A stretch of 64,000 nt of DNA, from NCBI GenBank assembly GCA_020427395.1, contig JAGQON010000016.1, positions 28,567 to 92,566 on the forward strand, written 5' to 3'. The notes under the pieces were generated by a model. The model did no database searches, was not told the DNA's origin, and worked only from the letters and a program-made list of their open reading frames with translations. Of this stretch, positions 43,671 through 51,430 are shown piece by piece; position 1 is the first letter of the stretch; every line of letters begins with the position of its first letter. Source of the DNA: Phycisphaerales bacterium. GTDB lineage: Bacteria > Planctomycetota > Phycisphaerae > Phycisphaerales > UBA1924. A program made the position numbers and the translations under genes.

Positions 43671-44639
43671 ATGCCGATGATTGAAACCATCAACCTGACC
43701 AAGCGATACGGCGACCTGATCGCGCTCAACGCACTCAACCTTACGATCAACGAGGGTGACTGCTTCGGGTTCATCGGCCCCAACGGCGCTGGCAAGACGA
43801 CGACCATCAAGGTGCTCGCGACGCTGCTCAAGCCCTCGTCGGGGCAGGCCCAGGTCGCGGGGCTCACCATCGGCTACCAGAATCGCCAGATCCGCCCGCT
43901 CATCGGGTATGTGCCGGACTTCATGGGCGCGTATCAGGACATGGTCGTCCACGAGTACCTCGAGTTCTTCGCGTCGGCGTACAACATCAACGGAGCACAG
44001 CGAAAGAAGGTCGTGGCGGATGTGCTGGAACTGACCGATCTGACCTACAAGCAGACCGCCGAGGTCAACTCACTCAGCCGCGGCATGCAGCAGCGCCTGA
44101 GCATCGCTCGCGTGCTGCTGCACGATCCGAAGGTGCTGCTGATGGACGAGCCCGCATCGGGCCTCGACCCGCGCGCCCGCATCGAGATCCGCGAGCTGCT
44201 CAAGGAGCTCAAGCGGATGGGCAAGACCATCCTGATCTCGTCGCACATCCTCCATGAGCTGGCCGAGTTGTGCAACACCGTGGGCATCATCGAAAAGGGT
44301 GAGCTGCTCTTCAATGGCTCGGTGGACGAGATCCTGCGTCGAGCCAAGGTCGGGCATGTCGTGCACATCGGCGTAGCCGAGCGGATCGAGGCCGCGGCCA
44401 AGATCCTCGAGACCATGCCCGGCGTCGAGAAGGTCGGCATCGTGCAGGGGGACGGTACAGCGCTCGGCGGCGGCTCGGGTCGTTTGATCCACGCCCACTA
44501 CGACGACCGCTTGGGTGGCAACTTCACGGACATCCCCAATGTGCTCATCAACAACGGATTCCGTGTCACGCACTTCCAGGAAGAGCCGGTGAACCTCGAG
44601 ACGGCGTTCATGCGCCTGACGAAGGGGCTGGTGCAGTAA
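43671..44639 (+). CDS. ABC transporter ATP-binding protein (ABC-2 / GldA-like)
   Basis: A 322-residue ATPase. Walker A is GPNGAGKTT, signature LSRGMQQRLSIARVLL (Arg in place of Gly), Walker B VLLMDEPASGLD. The C-terminal 100 residues, after the NBD, are the extension common to ATPases of ABC-2 exporters (ETMPGVEKVGIVQ). It is closest by eye to the GldA/NatA/CcmA group, which pair with membrane-spanning ABC-2 permeases. No such permease lies beside it; the only membrane partner is the preceding GATase-like protein with two helices, whose stop is 24 bases upstream. The downstream gene is convergent. The exporter is therefore either incomplete here or completed by a distant permease. Confidence 0.9.
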   Translation: MPMIETINLTKRYGDLIALNALNLTINEGDCFGFIGPNGAGKTTTIKVLATLLKPSSGQAQVAGLTIGYQNRQIRPLIGYVPDFMGAYQDMVVHEYLEFFASAYNINGAQRKKVVADVLELTDLTYKQTAEVNSLSRGMQQRLSIARVLLHDPKVLLMDEPASGLDPRARIEIRELLKELKRMGKTILISSHILHELAELCNTVGIIEKGELLFNGSVDEILRRAKVGHVVHIGVAERIEAAAKILETMPGVEKVGIVQGDGTALGGGSGRLIHAHYDDRLGGNFTDIPNVLINNGFRVTHFQEEPVNLETAFMRLTKGLVQ

Positions 44640-44662
44640 AGCACCGTGATGATTTGGTTGGC

Positions 44663-45430
44663 TCAAATACAGCCTGCGTTGTAAGCCGACAAGAACGCGC
44701 TGACATCGAAGAAATCCAGCTGGCAATTCCCCGTGAACTCGGCTTCGGGATCGTTTGAGTTGTACGCACTCAGGAACCGTGATACATCGAAGAAGTTGAG
44801 TTGGCCATCGCGGTTGAGGTCCGCGGATGAGCATTGAGGTGGCTGGATACGCAACTCAAGGTTGTCGAAAAAACAATCGATCGAGGAGCCGGAGTTGCGT
44901 GTCCCAATCATTACGATCTCGATTGAGCGTGTTGAAGCCGGGATGATCTCTGAGAGTGAGAGATGCTCCCAATCGAAGATGCCATTGTTGATCGTGTTGT
45001 CCGCGAGTTCATACGAGGCCGTCTGATTGTTCGCGGCGTCGCGGAGTGTGATCACGATGGTGCCGATGTCTAAGCCGCCGCCGGCTCTGCGTGACTGGAT
45101 CATGCCCGTAAAATGGAACTCCCGAACTCCGGCGTCGATGCCGAGTGCCTCATCGGAGACATCAATCACCTGTGACGCCGACTCAGTAGACGAACCGAAC
45201 TCGCCTGTAAACGAGTACTGGCCGAGTGTCTCGCATTCGAGCAGGCCGAGCTCGCCGGTAATGGATGAATCGGAAGCAGTAAACTGGTCGATTGGGGTCC
45301 ACCCGGTCATATCTCCGGTTTCTGCATCGCCATTGATCACGCGATTCACAGGCGTCCCCGCCCAGATCGATGGACTCAGTAAAACAGATGCTGCGAAATA
45401 CGAAAGAATGAGTTCGCGATGACCAACCAT
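44663..45430 (-). CDS. Secreted protein with C-terminal dockerin-like EF-hand pair
   Basis: A 255-residue exported protein. Signal peptide about 1-24 (FAASVLLSPSIWAG). A carbohydrate-binding-like beta-sandwich follows, beginning NRVINGDAETGDMTGW, as in many surface lectin-type domains, with two Cys (LLECETL and IDCFFDNLE). The last 55 residues hold two repeats: DLNRDGQLNFFDVSRFLSAYN keeps Asp/Asn calcium ligands, while the second, GNCQLDFFDVSAFLSAYN, has lost most of them. Cysteines flank the pair. AAAGGA lies eight bases before the ATG. Surface or extracellular binding is likely; the target is unknown. It is convergent with the ABC ATPase gene and divergent from the peptidase at 45670. Confidence 0.8.
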   Translation of the reverse strand: MVGHRELILSYFAASVLLSPSIWAGTPVNRVINGDAETGDMTGWTPIDQFTASDSSITGELGLLECETLGQYSFTGEFGSSTESASQVIDVSDEALGIDAGVREFHFTGMIQSRRAGGGLDIGTIVITLRDAANNQTASYELADNTINNGIFDWEHLSLSEIIPASTRSIEIVMIGTRNSGSSIDCFFDNLELRIQPPQCSSADLNRDGQLNFFDVSRFLSAYNSNDPEAEFTGNCQLDFFDVSAFLSAYNAGCI

Positions 45431-45468
45431 GAGTCGTTTCCTTTACCAAATCGTGAATGAAGCACGGC

Positions 45469-45495
45469 AGTATACTGATTTTCGCCTTGATTCAA
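45469..45495 (-). promoter_or_regulatory. Candidate promoter for the dockerin-like secreted protein gene
   Basis: On the minus strand TTGAAT (45495-45490), a 15-base spacer, then TATACT (45474-45469). The -10 lies in the palindrome AGTATACT, so a -10-like TATACT (45471-45476) is also present on the plus strand. The spacing is short. Confidence 0.35.
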
Positions 45496-45611
45496 AGGAA
45501 AACTTAGGCAGTTGTGAACGGCTCAAAGATTGCTTGGTCACAGTTCGCCGTGATTGTCTCCGAAAATCCCTTTTGCAGACCCTGCACGCAACATATCGCC
45601 ACCCCACTCAG

Positions 45612-45617
45612 TATTAT
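45612..45617 (+). promoter_or_regulatory. Candidate -10 box for the prolyl oligopeptidase gene
   Basis: TATTAT followed by AACC, about 55 bases before the ATG at 45670. No good -35 was seen. Confidence 0.25.
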
Positions 45618-45669
45618 AACCTGTGACTACATCCCCGAGCTTGATGCCCTAGACACGGAGAAAATTCGC

Positions 45670-47850
45670 ATGAGAACCCTCAGTTCGGCCCTTCTGATTG
45701 CCGCAGCCTACACGCTGTGCCTCGGTGCTCAGCCTACAACCGAATCACGGCCGGTCACCGAGACCATCCACGGCGAGCAGGTGACCGATGAGTTCCGCTG
45801 GCTCGAAGGCGATAACGCCGACGGTGCCAACATGGGCAAGCTGACGAGCGAAGTCGCCGCTTGGACTGATGATCAGAATGCCTACACGCGTGGCATTCTC
45901 GACAACCTGCCCGGTCGCAAGGCGCTCGAGGAGCGCCTGCGTGAGCTGATGGAAGTGCCGAGCATCGGCTCGCCGAGTGTCTATGGAAATCGCTATTTCT
46001 ACTCGAAGCGCGAAGGCGCCCAGCCGCAAGCGGTGCGTTATGTGCGTGACGGGATTGATGGCGACGATCGCGTGCTGCTGGACCCGCAGCAGATCGACGC
46101 GAGCGGGCTGACCACGGTGTCGTGGACGGCCCCCAATGACGACGGCTCGCTGATGGCGTTCGGTATGTACGCCTCAGGCGATGAGAACTCGACGCTCTAC
46201 ATCATGGATGTTGACAGCGGCGAGTGGCTCGCGGATGTCATCCCCGGCAAGGTCAACTTCGGCGGCTGGCTGCCCGACAACTCGGGCTTCTTCTACGAGC
46301 GCCTCGAGAACACGGACGACGCATACTCGAGTGTGATGAAGCTCCACAAGATTGGAACACACGAGCGTCAGGATCAGGTGCTGTTCCGCCAGAAGGATAT
46401 CGAGTTCTTCTACGGCGATACGAACAAGACCGAGGCCGAGAAAAAGGCGCTGGCGACCACCTGGGGGCCATTCGGTGTTCCCTCAGAGGATGCCCGCTGG
46501 ATGGTGATTGGCTACTGGACCGGCACGGCCGGCGTCGACTTGTGGGTCGCGAACCTCGATGAATGGTTCAGGACCGGCGAGCTGCACACCAAGCCGATGG
46601 TGATGGGCAAGCTGGGGCGCGTCGGTGGGATGCACTACGACGGCGATCGGTTCTATATGCAGCACTCGTTTGGTGCACCTAACGGCACCGTCTCGATGGT
46701 GGACCTCAACAATCCCGCATTCGAGAACTGGCAGACCATCGTCCCCGAGGACAAGCAGCTGGTGATCGAGGGCGCTTCTTACGCCCGTGGCATCATCGCC
46801 GTGAACTACCTCGACGCGGCCAAGACCCGCATCGCGCTTTTCGATATGTCGGGCAAGGCCAAGGGCGACCTGCAGCTGCCGGGCATCGGCACCGGCTCGC
46901 TGAGCGTATCGGACGATCGGACTGAGGCGTTCCTGAGCTTCTCAAGCTACAACATGCCCGGGAGCATCTTCTCGGTTGATCTGGCCTCGGGCGAGCGTGA
47001 ACTCTGGGCCCGCCCGGATGTTCCTGTCGATCCGTCCACCATCGAGGTCAAGCAGGTCTGGTACGACTCCAAAGACGGCACGCCCGTCTCGATGTTCATT
47101 GTCCATAAAAAGGGGCTCGAACTCAACGGCAAGAACCCGACGATCCTCTATGGCTACGGCGGGTTCGATATCTCGATGACGCCCGGTTTCTCCTCGACCA
47201 TGTTCCCCTGGTACGAGAACGGCGGTGTCTACGCGGTCGCCAACCTGCGTGGCGGCGGCGAGTACGGCAACGCCTGGCATGAGGCGGGCATGCTGGAGAA
47301 TAAGCAGAATGTCTTCGATGATTTCATCGCCGCGGGTGAGTGGCTCGTGGCGAACGGCTACACCAACCCGGGGCAGCTGGGAATCGCGGGCGGGAGCAAC
47401 GGCGGTCTGCTGACCGGTGCGACCGTGGTGCAGCGACCAGATCTCTTCAGCGCGGTGATCAGCGCCGTGCCACTGCTGGACATGGTCCGCTATCAGAACT
47501 TCCTGATGGCCCGTTACTGGGTCCCCGAGTACGGCAGCGCCGAGAACGCGGAGCAGTACGAGTTCATCAAGAAGTACTCGCCGTACCAGAATGTCAAGCC
47601 CGGCACCAAGTACCCGGCCGTGCTCTTTACCGCGGGCGAGAATGACACCCGTGTGCACCCGCTGCACGCGAGGAAGATGGCCGCGATCATGCAGAACGCT
47701 ACGGGTTCGGACCAGAGCGTCGAGCCGATTATGCTCTGGGTCGATCGCGACGCGGGGCACGGCGGCGGCAAGCCGCTGAACTTGCGGATCCGCGATGTGG
47801 CCGACCAACGCATCTTCATGATGTGGCAGCTGGGTATGCTGGAAGAATGA
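45670..47850 (+). CDS. Exported prolyl oligopeptidase (S9A)
   Basis: A 726-residue serine peptidase that cuts after proline in short peptides. Signal peptide about 1-20 (RTLSSALLIAAAYTLCLG). A seven-bladed propeller occupies roughly 80-440. The alpha/beta-hydrolase domain contains GYGGFDISMTPGFS, GGGEYGNAWHEAG and the nucleophile Ser576 in GIAGGSNGG. Asp659 (GENDTRVHP) and His697 (AGHGGGK) complete the triad. Motifs and length match the prolyl oligopeptidase family. I chose ATG 45670 because GGAG lies nine bases upstream and a signal follows; the frame is open back to 45514 without conserved sequence. A strong terminator follows. Location is periplasm or outside the cell. Confidence 0.94.
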   Translation: MRTLSSALLIAAAYTLCLGAQPTTESRPVTETIHGEQVTDEFRWLEGDNADGANMGKLTSEVAAWTDDQNAYTRGILDNLPGRKALEERLRELMEVPSIGSPSVYGNRYFYSKREGAQPQAVRYVRDGIDGDDRVLLDPQQIDASGLTTVSWTAPNDDGSLMAFGMYASGDENSTLYIMDVDSGEWLADVIPGKVNFGGWLPDNSGFFYERLENTDDAYSSVMKLHKIGTHERQDQVLFRQKDIEFFYGDTNKTEAEKKALATTWGPFGVPSEDARWMVIGYWTGTAGVDLWVANLDEWFRTGELHTKPMVMGKLGRVGGMHYDGDRFYMQHSFGAPNGTVSMVDLNNPAFENWQTIVPEDKQLVIEGASYARGIIAVNYLDAAKTRIALFDMSGKAKGDLQLPGIGTGSLSVSDDRTEAFLSFSSYNMPGSIFSVDLASGERELWARPDVPVDPSTIEVKQVWYDSKDGTPVSMFIVHKKGLELNGKNPTILYGYGGFDISMTPGFSSTMFPWYENGGVYAVANLRGGGEYGNAWHEAGMLENKQNVFDDFIAAGEWLVANGYTNPGQLGIAGGSNGGLLTGATVVQRPDLFSAVISAVPLLDMVRYQNFLMARYWVPEYGSAENAEQYEFIKKYSPYQNVKPGTKYPAVLFTAGENDTRVHPLHARKMAAIMQNATGSDQSVEPIMLWVDRDAGHGGGKPLNLRIRDVADQRIFMMWQLGMLEE

Positions 47851-47872
47851 CCCGCGACTGATTGTCGAAACG

Positions 47873-47899
47873 AGGGCGTCCCGGTGGGACGCCCTTTTT
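47873..47899 (+). terminator. Intrinsic terminator after prolyl oligopeptidase
   Basis: A perfect ten-base-pair stem AGGGCGTCCC / GGGACGCCCT (47873-47882 with 47886-47895), a three-base loop, and five Ts (47895-47899). Confidence 0.92.
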
Positions 47900-47917
47900 C
47901 GTGCGCTATTCTTGGGC

Positions 47918-49201
47918 GTGCCAGATCATACTCCACAGGTCGGGATCATCGGAGCTGGAGCCGCGGGGCTCATGTGCGCGATCATGACGGCCCGGGAGTG
48001 CCGTCTGCTGGGGGTGGAAGCCCAGATCGTGCTGCTCGATGGCGCCAAGAAGATCGGTGCCAAGATCCTTGTCGCCGGCGGCGGTCGATGCAATGTCACG
48101 CATCACAGGGTGCTGCCGAACGATTACGCGGGTGCATCTCGGAATGCCATCAAGAAGGTGCTCAAGGCTTTTAATGAGCGGGCTACGATCGAGTTCTTTG
48201 AGAATCTGGGTGTCCGTCTCAAGCAGGAAGACACGGGAAAGATGTTCCCGGTCAGCGATTCGGCTCAGAGCGTGCTCTCGGCGCTGCTCGATGAGTGCGA
48301 TCGGCTGGGGATCGCGATTCTTCATCCATGGCGCGTCGGGCGGATTCAGCGGGATCAGGATCGGTTCGTTGTGACCTCAACGGAGGATCGGCACGAGCCG
48401 AAGGCGTTCGATTGTGTTGTTCTAGCGACGGGTGGCATGGCCCTGCCCAAGACCGGTTCGGATGGAGCGGGATACCGTTTCGCCCAATCGCTTGGTCACA
48501 GCGTAACGCAGCGAGTCTTTCCGGCGCTGGTGCCGCTGGTGGTTGATCAGCGTGATTCGTGGCTCATGGCGCTCTCGGGAATCTCGACGCGGGCGACGCT
48601 GGAGGTGCACTCGGGGACCGGCAAACGGCTAGCCGCGTTTACCAACGAGGTGCTGTGCACGCACTTCGGGCTCTCTGGTCCGGGCGTGCTGGATATCAGC
48701 CGCTGGTATCTCGACGCGAGGCAGGACGATGCTGATGCATCGCTGGTCATCAACTGGCTCGGCGAGACGAGCTTTGAACAGCTTGATCAGCAACTCCAAT
48801 CGCTTGGAAAAAAGACGGTTCTCGGCTTCCTTCGGGAGTCGATCCCGGATCGCCTTGCACGCGCCCTTTGTGAGCAATCCGATGTCGAACCATCAACGCC
48901 CGGGCACGCGTTGTCACGCGATCAGCGGCGATTGCTCGGCCGGATGCTGACCCAGTGCCCGATCGCAATCGAGCGGGATCGGGGCTTCACATTCGCCGAG
49001 GTGACGGCGGGGGGGATCCCGCTGACCGAGATATCGACCTCAAGCATGGGCAGCCGGGCCTGTGAGGGGCTGTGGATCATCGGGGAGATCCTGGATGTCG
49101 ATGGGCGGATCGGGGGGTTCAACTTCCAGTGGGCGTGGGCGAGCGGGACGGTCGCCGGGCGTTCTATCGCTCGTTCAATCGCCGAATCAATCGCGACTTA
49201 G
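47918..49201 (+). CDS. BaiN/HI0933-family FAD-dependent oxidoreductase
   Basis: A flavoprotein of about 427 residues. The N-terminal dinucleotide motif is VGIIGAGAAGLM, the second strand ends in a Asp (LLDGAKKIGAK), and KILVAGGGRCNVTH is the signature of this family (HI0933/YhiN). The C-terminal FAD-binding segment is GLWIIGEILDVDGRIGGFNFQWAWASG. The substrate is unknown in most members; a Clostridium relative is a flavin reductase acting in bile acid dehydroxylation. GTG at 47918 and TTG at 47912 are both possible starts, with no visible Shine-Dalgarno sequence, and a terminator lies just upstream. The last four bases overlap the convergent class V aminotransferase gene. Confidence 0.9.
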   Translation: MPDHTPQVGIIGAGAAGLMCAIMTARECRLLGVEAQIVLLDGAKKIGAKILVAGGGRCNVTHHRVLPNDYAGASRNAIKKVLKAFNERATIEFFENLGVRLKQEDTGKMFPVSDSAQSVLSALLDECDRLGIAILHPWRVGRIQRDQDRFVVTSTEDRHEPKAFDCVVLATGGMALPKTGSDGAGYRFAQSLGHSVTQRVFPALVPLVVDQRDSWLMALSGISTRATLEVHSGTGKRLAAFTNEVLCTHFGLSGPGVLDISRWYLDARQDDADASLVINWLGETSFEQLDQQLQSLGKKTVLGFLRESIPDRLARALCEQSDVEPSTPGHALSRDQRRLLGRMLTQCPIAIERDRGFTFAEVTAGGIPLTEISTSSMGSRACEGLWIIGEILDVDGRIGGFNFQWAWASGTVAGRSIARSIAESIAT

Positions 49202-50403
49202 GCGTGCTGAACGGCCATCGCTCTGATGGCATCGAGGAAACAATCGATCTGCTCTGCGGTGGTACCCGATCCGGGGCTGACACGCACGCCGCCGTCGCTG
49301 CCGGTGCCGATCGCTTCGTGGAGGAGCGGAGCGCAGTGGACGCCGCCTCGGACAGCAATCCCGTGCTCGGCGTCGAGCTTGGCCATGACCTCGCGTGGGT
49401 GGGCCCCTTCGATGTTGAACAGCACAACAGGTGTTCGTCCCTTGATGCTGGGCAGCCCGTAGATCGTCACGCCCTCGATTTCGTGCAGGCCCTTGAGGAC
49501 ACGATCGGTCATTTCCATCTCGTGCTCATGGACCTCGTGCGTGAGCGCATCGATGGCCGCGATCAGCCCCGCGAAACCCACGGCATTCGAGGTCCCCGCC
49601 TCGAGGGCATCTGGGAGCTTGGTGGGCATCTCTAGGCCCGGCGCCATGGAGCCGGTCCCGCCGCGGCGCTCGCAGAAGACGCGCGACTTATCGCAATCGT
49701 CGGGGTATGCACGCGGGCTGACATAGAGCGCACCGGTGCCGGTGGGGCCACGCAGGCCTTTGTGCCCGGCGATCGGGAGCAGGTCGATATCCCAGTCCTG
49801 CACATCAATCTCAAAGTGACCGGCCGTCTGGGCGGCATCGACCATGATCAGCATGTCGGGATACTGCTCGCGGATCGTGCGGATTGTTTCCTTGATCGGC
49901 TGGATGGTTCCCAACACATTCGAAGCGTGCGAGAGGGTCAGCAGCACGGTGCATTCATTGCAGGCCTCGATCAGCGCATCGGCGTGCACGAATCCCTGCT
50001 CGTCGCAGGGGACGATCGTCATATCGATCAGCCCGCTGGTGGTGTAGCAGTGCAGCGTGCGTAGGACGGCGTTGTGCTCGATCGCGGTGGTCACGACATG
50101 GGGCTTTGTGCCATCGCAGCGCGTCCGGATGTCCGCCCTGAGGACGCCGTGGATGGCGAGGTTGAGCGCATCGGTGCAGCCGTGTGTCAGGATCATGCGC
50201 TGGGGGCAGGGAGCGTGAACGAGCTTGGTGAGGCGATCGCGAGCCTGTTCGAGCACGAGTGAGGCCTCGCGTGCGAGGCGGTGCCCGCCGCGTCCGGGGT
50301 TGCCGGCTCGGTGCGTGAGGAAGTCAACCATGGCCTCTCCGACGCAATCGGGTTTGGGCCAGCTGGTCGCCGCGTTGTCGAGGTAGATGATCGGATCCGG
50401 CAT
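49198..50403 (-). CDS. Cysteine desulfurase-family class V aminotransferase
   Basis: A 401-residue PLP enzyme. YLDNAATSWPKP opens the conserved N-terminal region and GNPGRGGHRLA is typical of the TIGR01977-type branch, which differs from IscS and SufS. The PLP lysine is Lys215 (AGHKGLRG), and the persulfide-forming cysteine would be Cys357 (GVHCAPLLHE). Both are present, so it should be active in mobilising sulfur from cysteine or a relative such as selenocysteine. The start at 50403 opens conserved sequence; the frame is open to 50445. No suf or isc genes lie nearby. Its end overlaps the convergent flavoprotein gene by four bases and its start overlaps the end of the next gene upstream. Confidence 0.92.
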   Translation of the reverse strand: MPDPIIYLDNAATSWPKPDCVGEAMVDFLTHRAGNPGRGGHRLAREASLVLEQARDRLTKLVHAPCPQRMILTHGCTDALNLAIHGVLRADIRTRCDGTKPHVVTTAIEHNAVLRTLHCYTTSGLIDMTIVPCDEQGFVHADALIEACNECTVLLTLSHASNVLGTIQPIKETIRTIREQYPDMLIMVDAAQTAGHFEIDVQDWDIDLLPIAGHKGLRGPTGTGALYVSPRAYPDDCDKSRVFCERRGGTGSMAPGLEMPTKLPDALEAGTSNAVGFAGLIAAIDALTHEVHEHEMEMTDRVLKGLHEIEGVTIYGLPSIKGRTPVVLFNIEGAHPREVMAKLDAEHGIAVRGGVHCAPLLHEAIGTGSDGGVRVSPGSGTTAEQIDCFLDAIRAMAVQHA

Positions 50404-50425
50404 GAGATGGCCAGTATATCCGGTT

Positions 50426-51349
50426 CTATCCGGCTTGGGAATCATGCTCAGGGGCTTCGATCACGATCAACTCGCCGAGCTGCGGCTCAAGTACTTTCTC
50501 AGCGTACACATCACCCGCGATCTGTCGCAGTCGGCTCGTGGGCTCATCGACATGCTCGTCCGAGAGCTCAAAGGTCGAGTGATGGACGGGCAGCAGGTAG
50601 CGGGCCCCGAGCGAGGAGAACATCGACCATGCCTGCTCGGGCGTGGCGTGCATGTGCTCCCAGGGCTCGTAGGCACCGATGCCGAACACCGCGAGGTCGA
50701 TCTCGCTGAGGTGCTCGAATGCTCGCGTCATCGCGGTGTCGCCTGCGAAAAAGACGGATCGTCCATCGGACTCGATGAGGTACGAGTTCACGCCCCGATG
50801 ACGATCGATGACCTTGCGGGCACCCCAGTGCTCTGGCTCGATGGCCTGGATGGACAGCCCGTCGAGTTCAATCTTCTCGTCCGGGTAGAGCTCGATGATC
50901 CGACCGAAGCCCGGTGGTATCAGTCGTCGGCAGGAGCGGGGGACGATCACGCGTGTATGGGAGTCTGCGATCGCTCGAAGCGTGGGCAGATCGAGGTGGT
51001 CGAAGTGGGCGTGTGTGATCAGGATCAGATCGACGCCTTTGAGTGATTTGGGCTTGATTGGGCAGGGCTCTAGACGACGCAGCCCGATCGTTCTTTTGCC
51101 CAGACGCATGCCGATGCGTTCACTGAGCACAGGGTCGACAACGATGCTCAGGTCGTGGATCTGCGACACGACCGAGGCGTGCCCGAGCCACATCACGGCA
51201 AGTTCGTGCGGGCAGAGTTGCTGGAGGATATCTGGGATGTCCGGGGTTTCACAGGCGAGATCGGCGTTTCGCAGTGATTCGTAGATCGCCCGCGGGTATC
51301 GACGCAGCCCGGAGCGCACCGATTTCATGGTCCGGTTGAATCGGGGCAT
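50426..51349 (-). CDS. NAPE-PLD/RomA-like metallo-beta-lactamase-fold hydrolase
   Basis: A 307-residue dizinc hydrolase. It has the NAPE-PLD/RomA layout: WLGHASVVSQ, VDPVLSERIG, then the metal motif THAHFDHLD (His-x-His-x-Asp-His), with HWGARK, FFAGDTA (Asp) and PVHHSTFELSD (His) following in order. Family members hydrolyse phosphodiester or related bonds; mammalian NAPE-PLD releases N-acylethanolamines from N-acyl phosphatidylethanolamine. I start at 51349 because GGAG lies six bases upstream; other ATGs lie a few codons earlier. A much longer frame extends to 52684, but that part is antisense to cardiolipin synthase. The divergent neighbour is a phospholipid synthase, which supports a lipid role. 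No signal peptide. Confidence 0.85.
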   Translation of the reverse strand: MPRFNRTMKSVRSGLRRYPRAIYESLRNADLACETPDIPDILQQLCPHELAVMWLGHASVVSQIHDLSIVVDPVLSERIGMRLGKRTIGLRRLEPCPIKPKSLKGVDLILITHAHFDHLDLPTLRAIADSHTRVIVPRSCRRLIPPGFGRIIELYPDEKIELDGLSIQAIEPEHWGARKVIDRHRGVNSYLIESDGRSVFFAGDTAMTRAFEHLSEIDLAVFGIGAYEPWEHMHATPEQAWSMFSSLGARYLLPVHHSTFELSDEHVDEPTSRLRQIAGDVYAEKVLEPQLGELIVIEAPEHDSQAG

Positions 51350-51409
51350 TCTTTGCTCCGAGTTGTTTCTCGCTCGACTCATCATCACAATCATATGGGC
51401 CTGGGCTGG

Positions 51410-51415
51410 TATGAT
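51410..51415 (+). promoter_or_regulatory. Candidate -10 box for cardiolipin synthase gene
   Basis: TATGAT 16 bases before the ATG at 51431. It would give a leader of only about nine bases and argues for the 51431 start over the ATG at 51395, which lies upstream of the box. Confidence 0.4.
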
Positions 51416-51430
51416 GCCAGCGAGACCACC

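Noticed and set aside
45514..45669. N-terminal extension of the prolyl oligopeptidase
   Set aside because: The open frame is upstream of a good Shine-Dalgarno sequence and signal peptide, and crosses the likely promoter.
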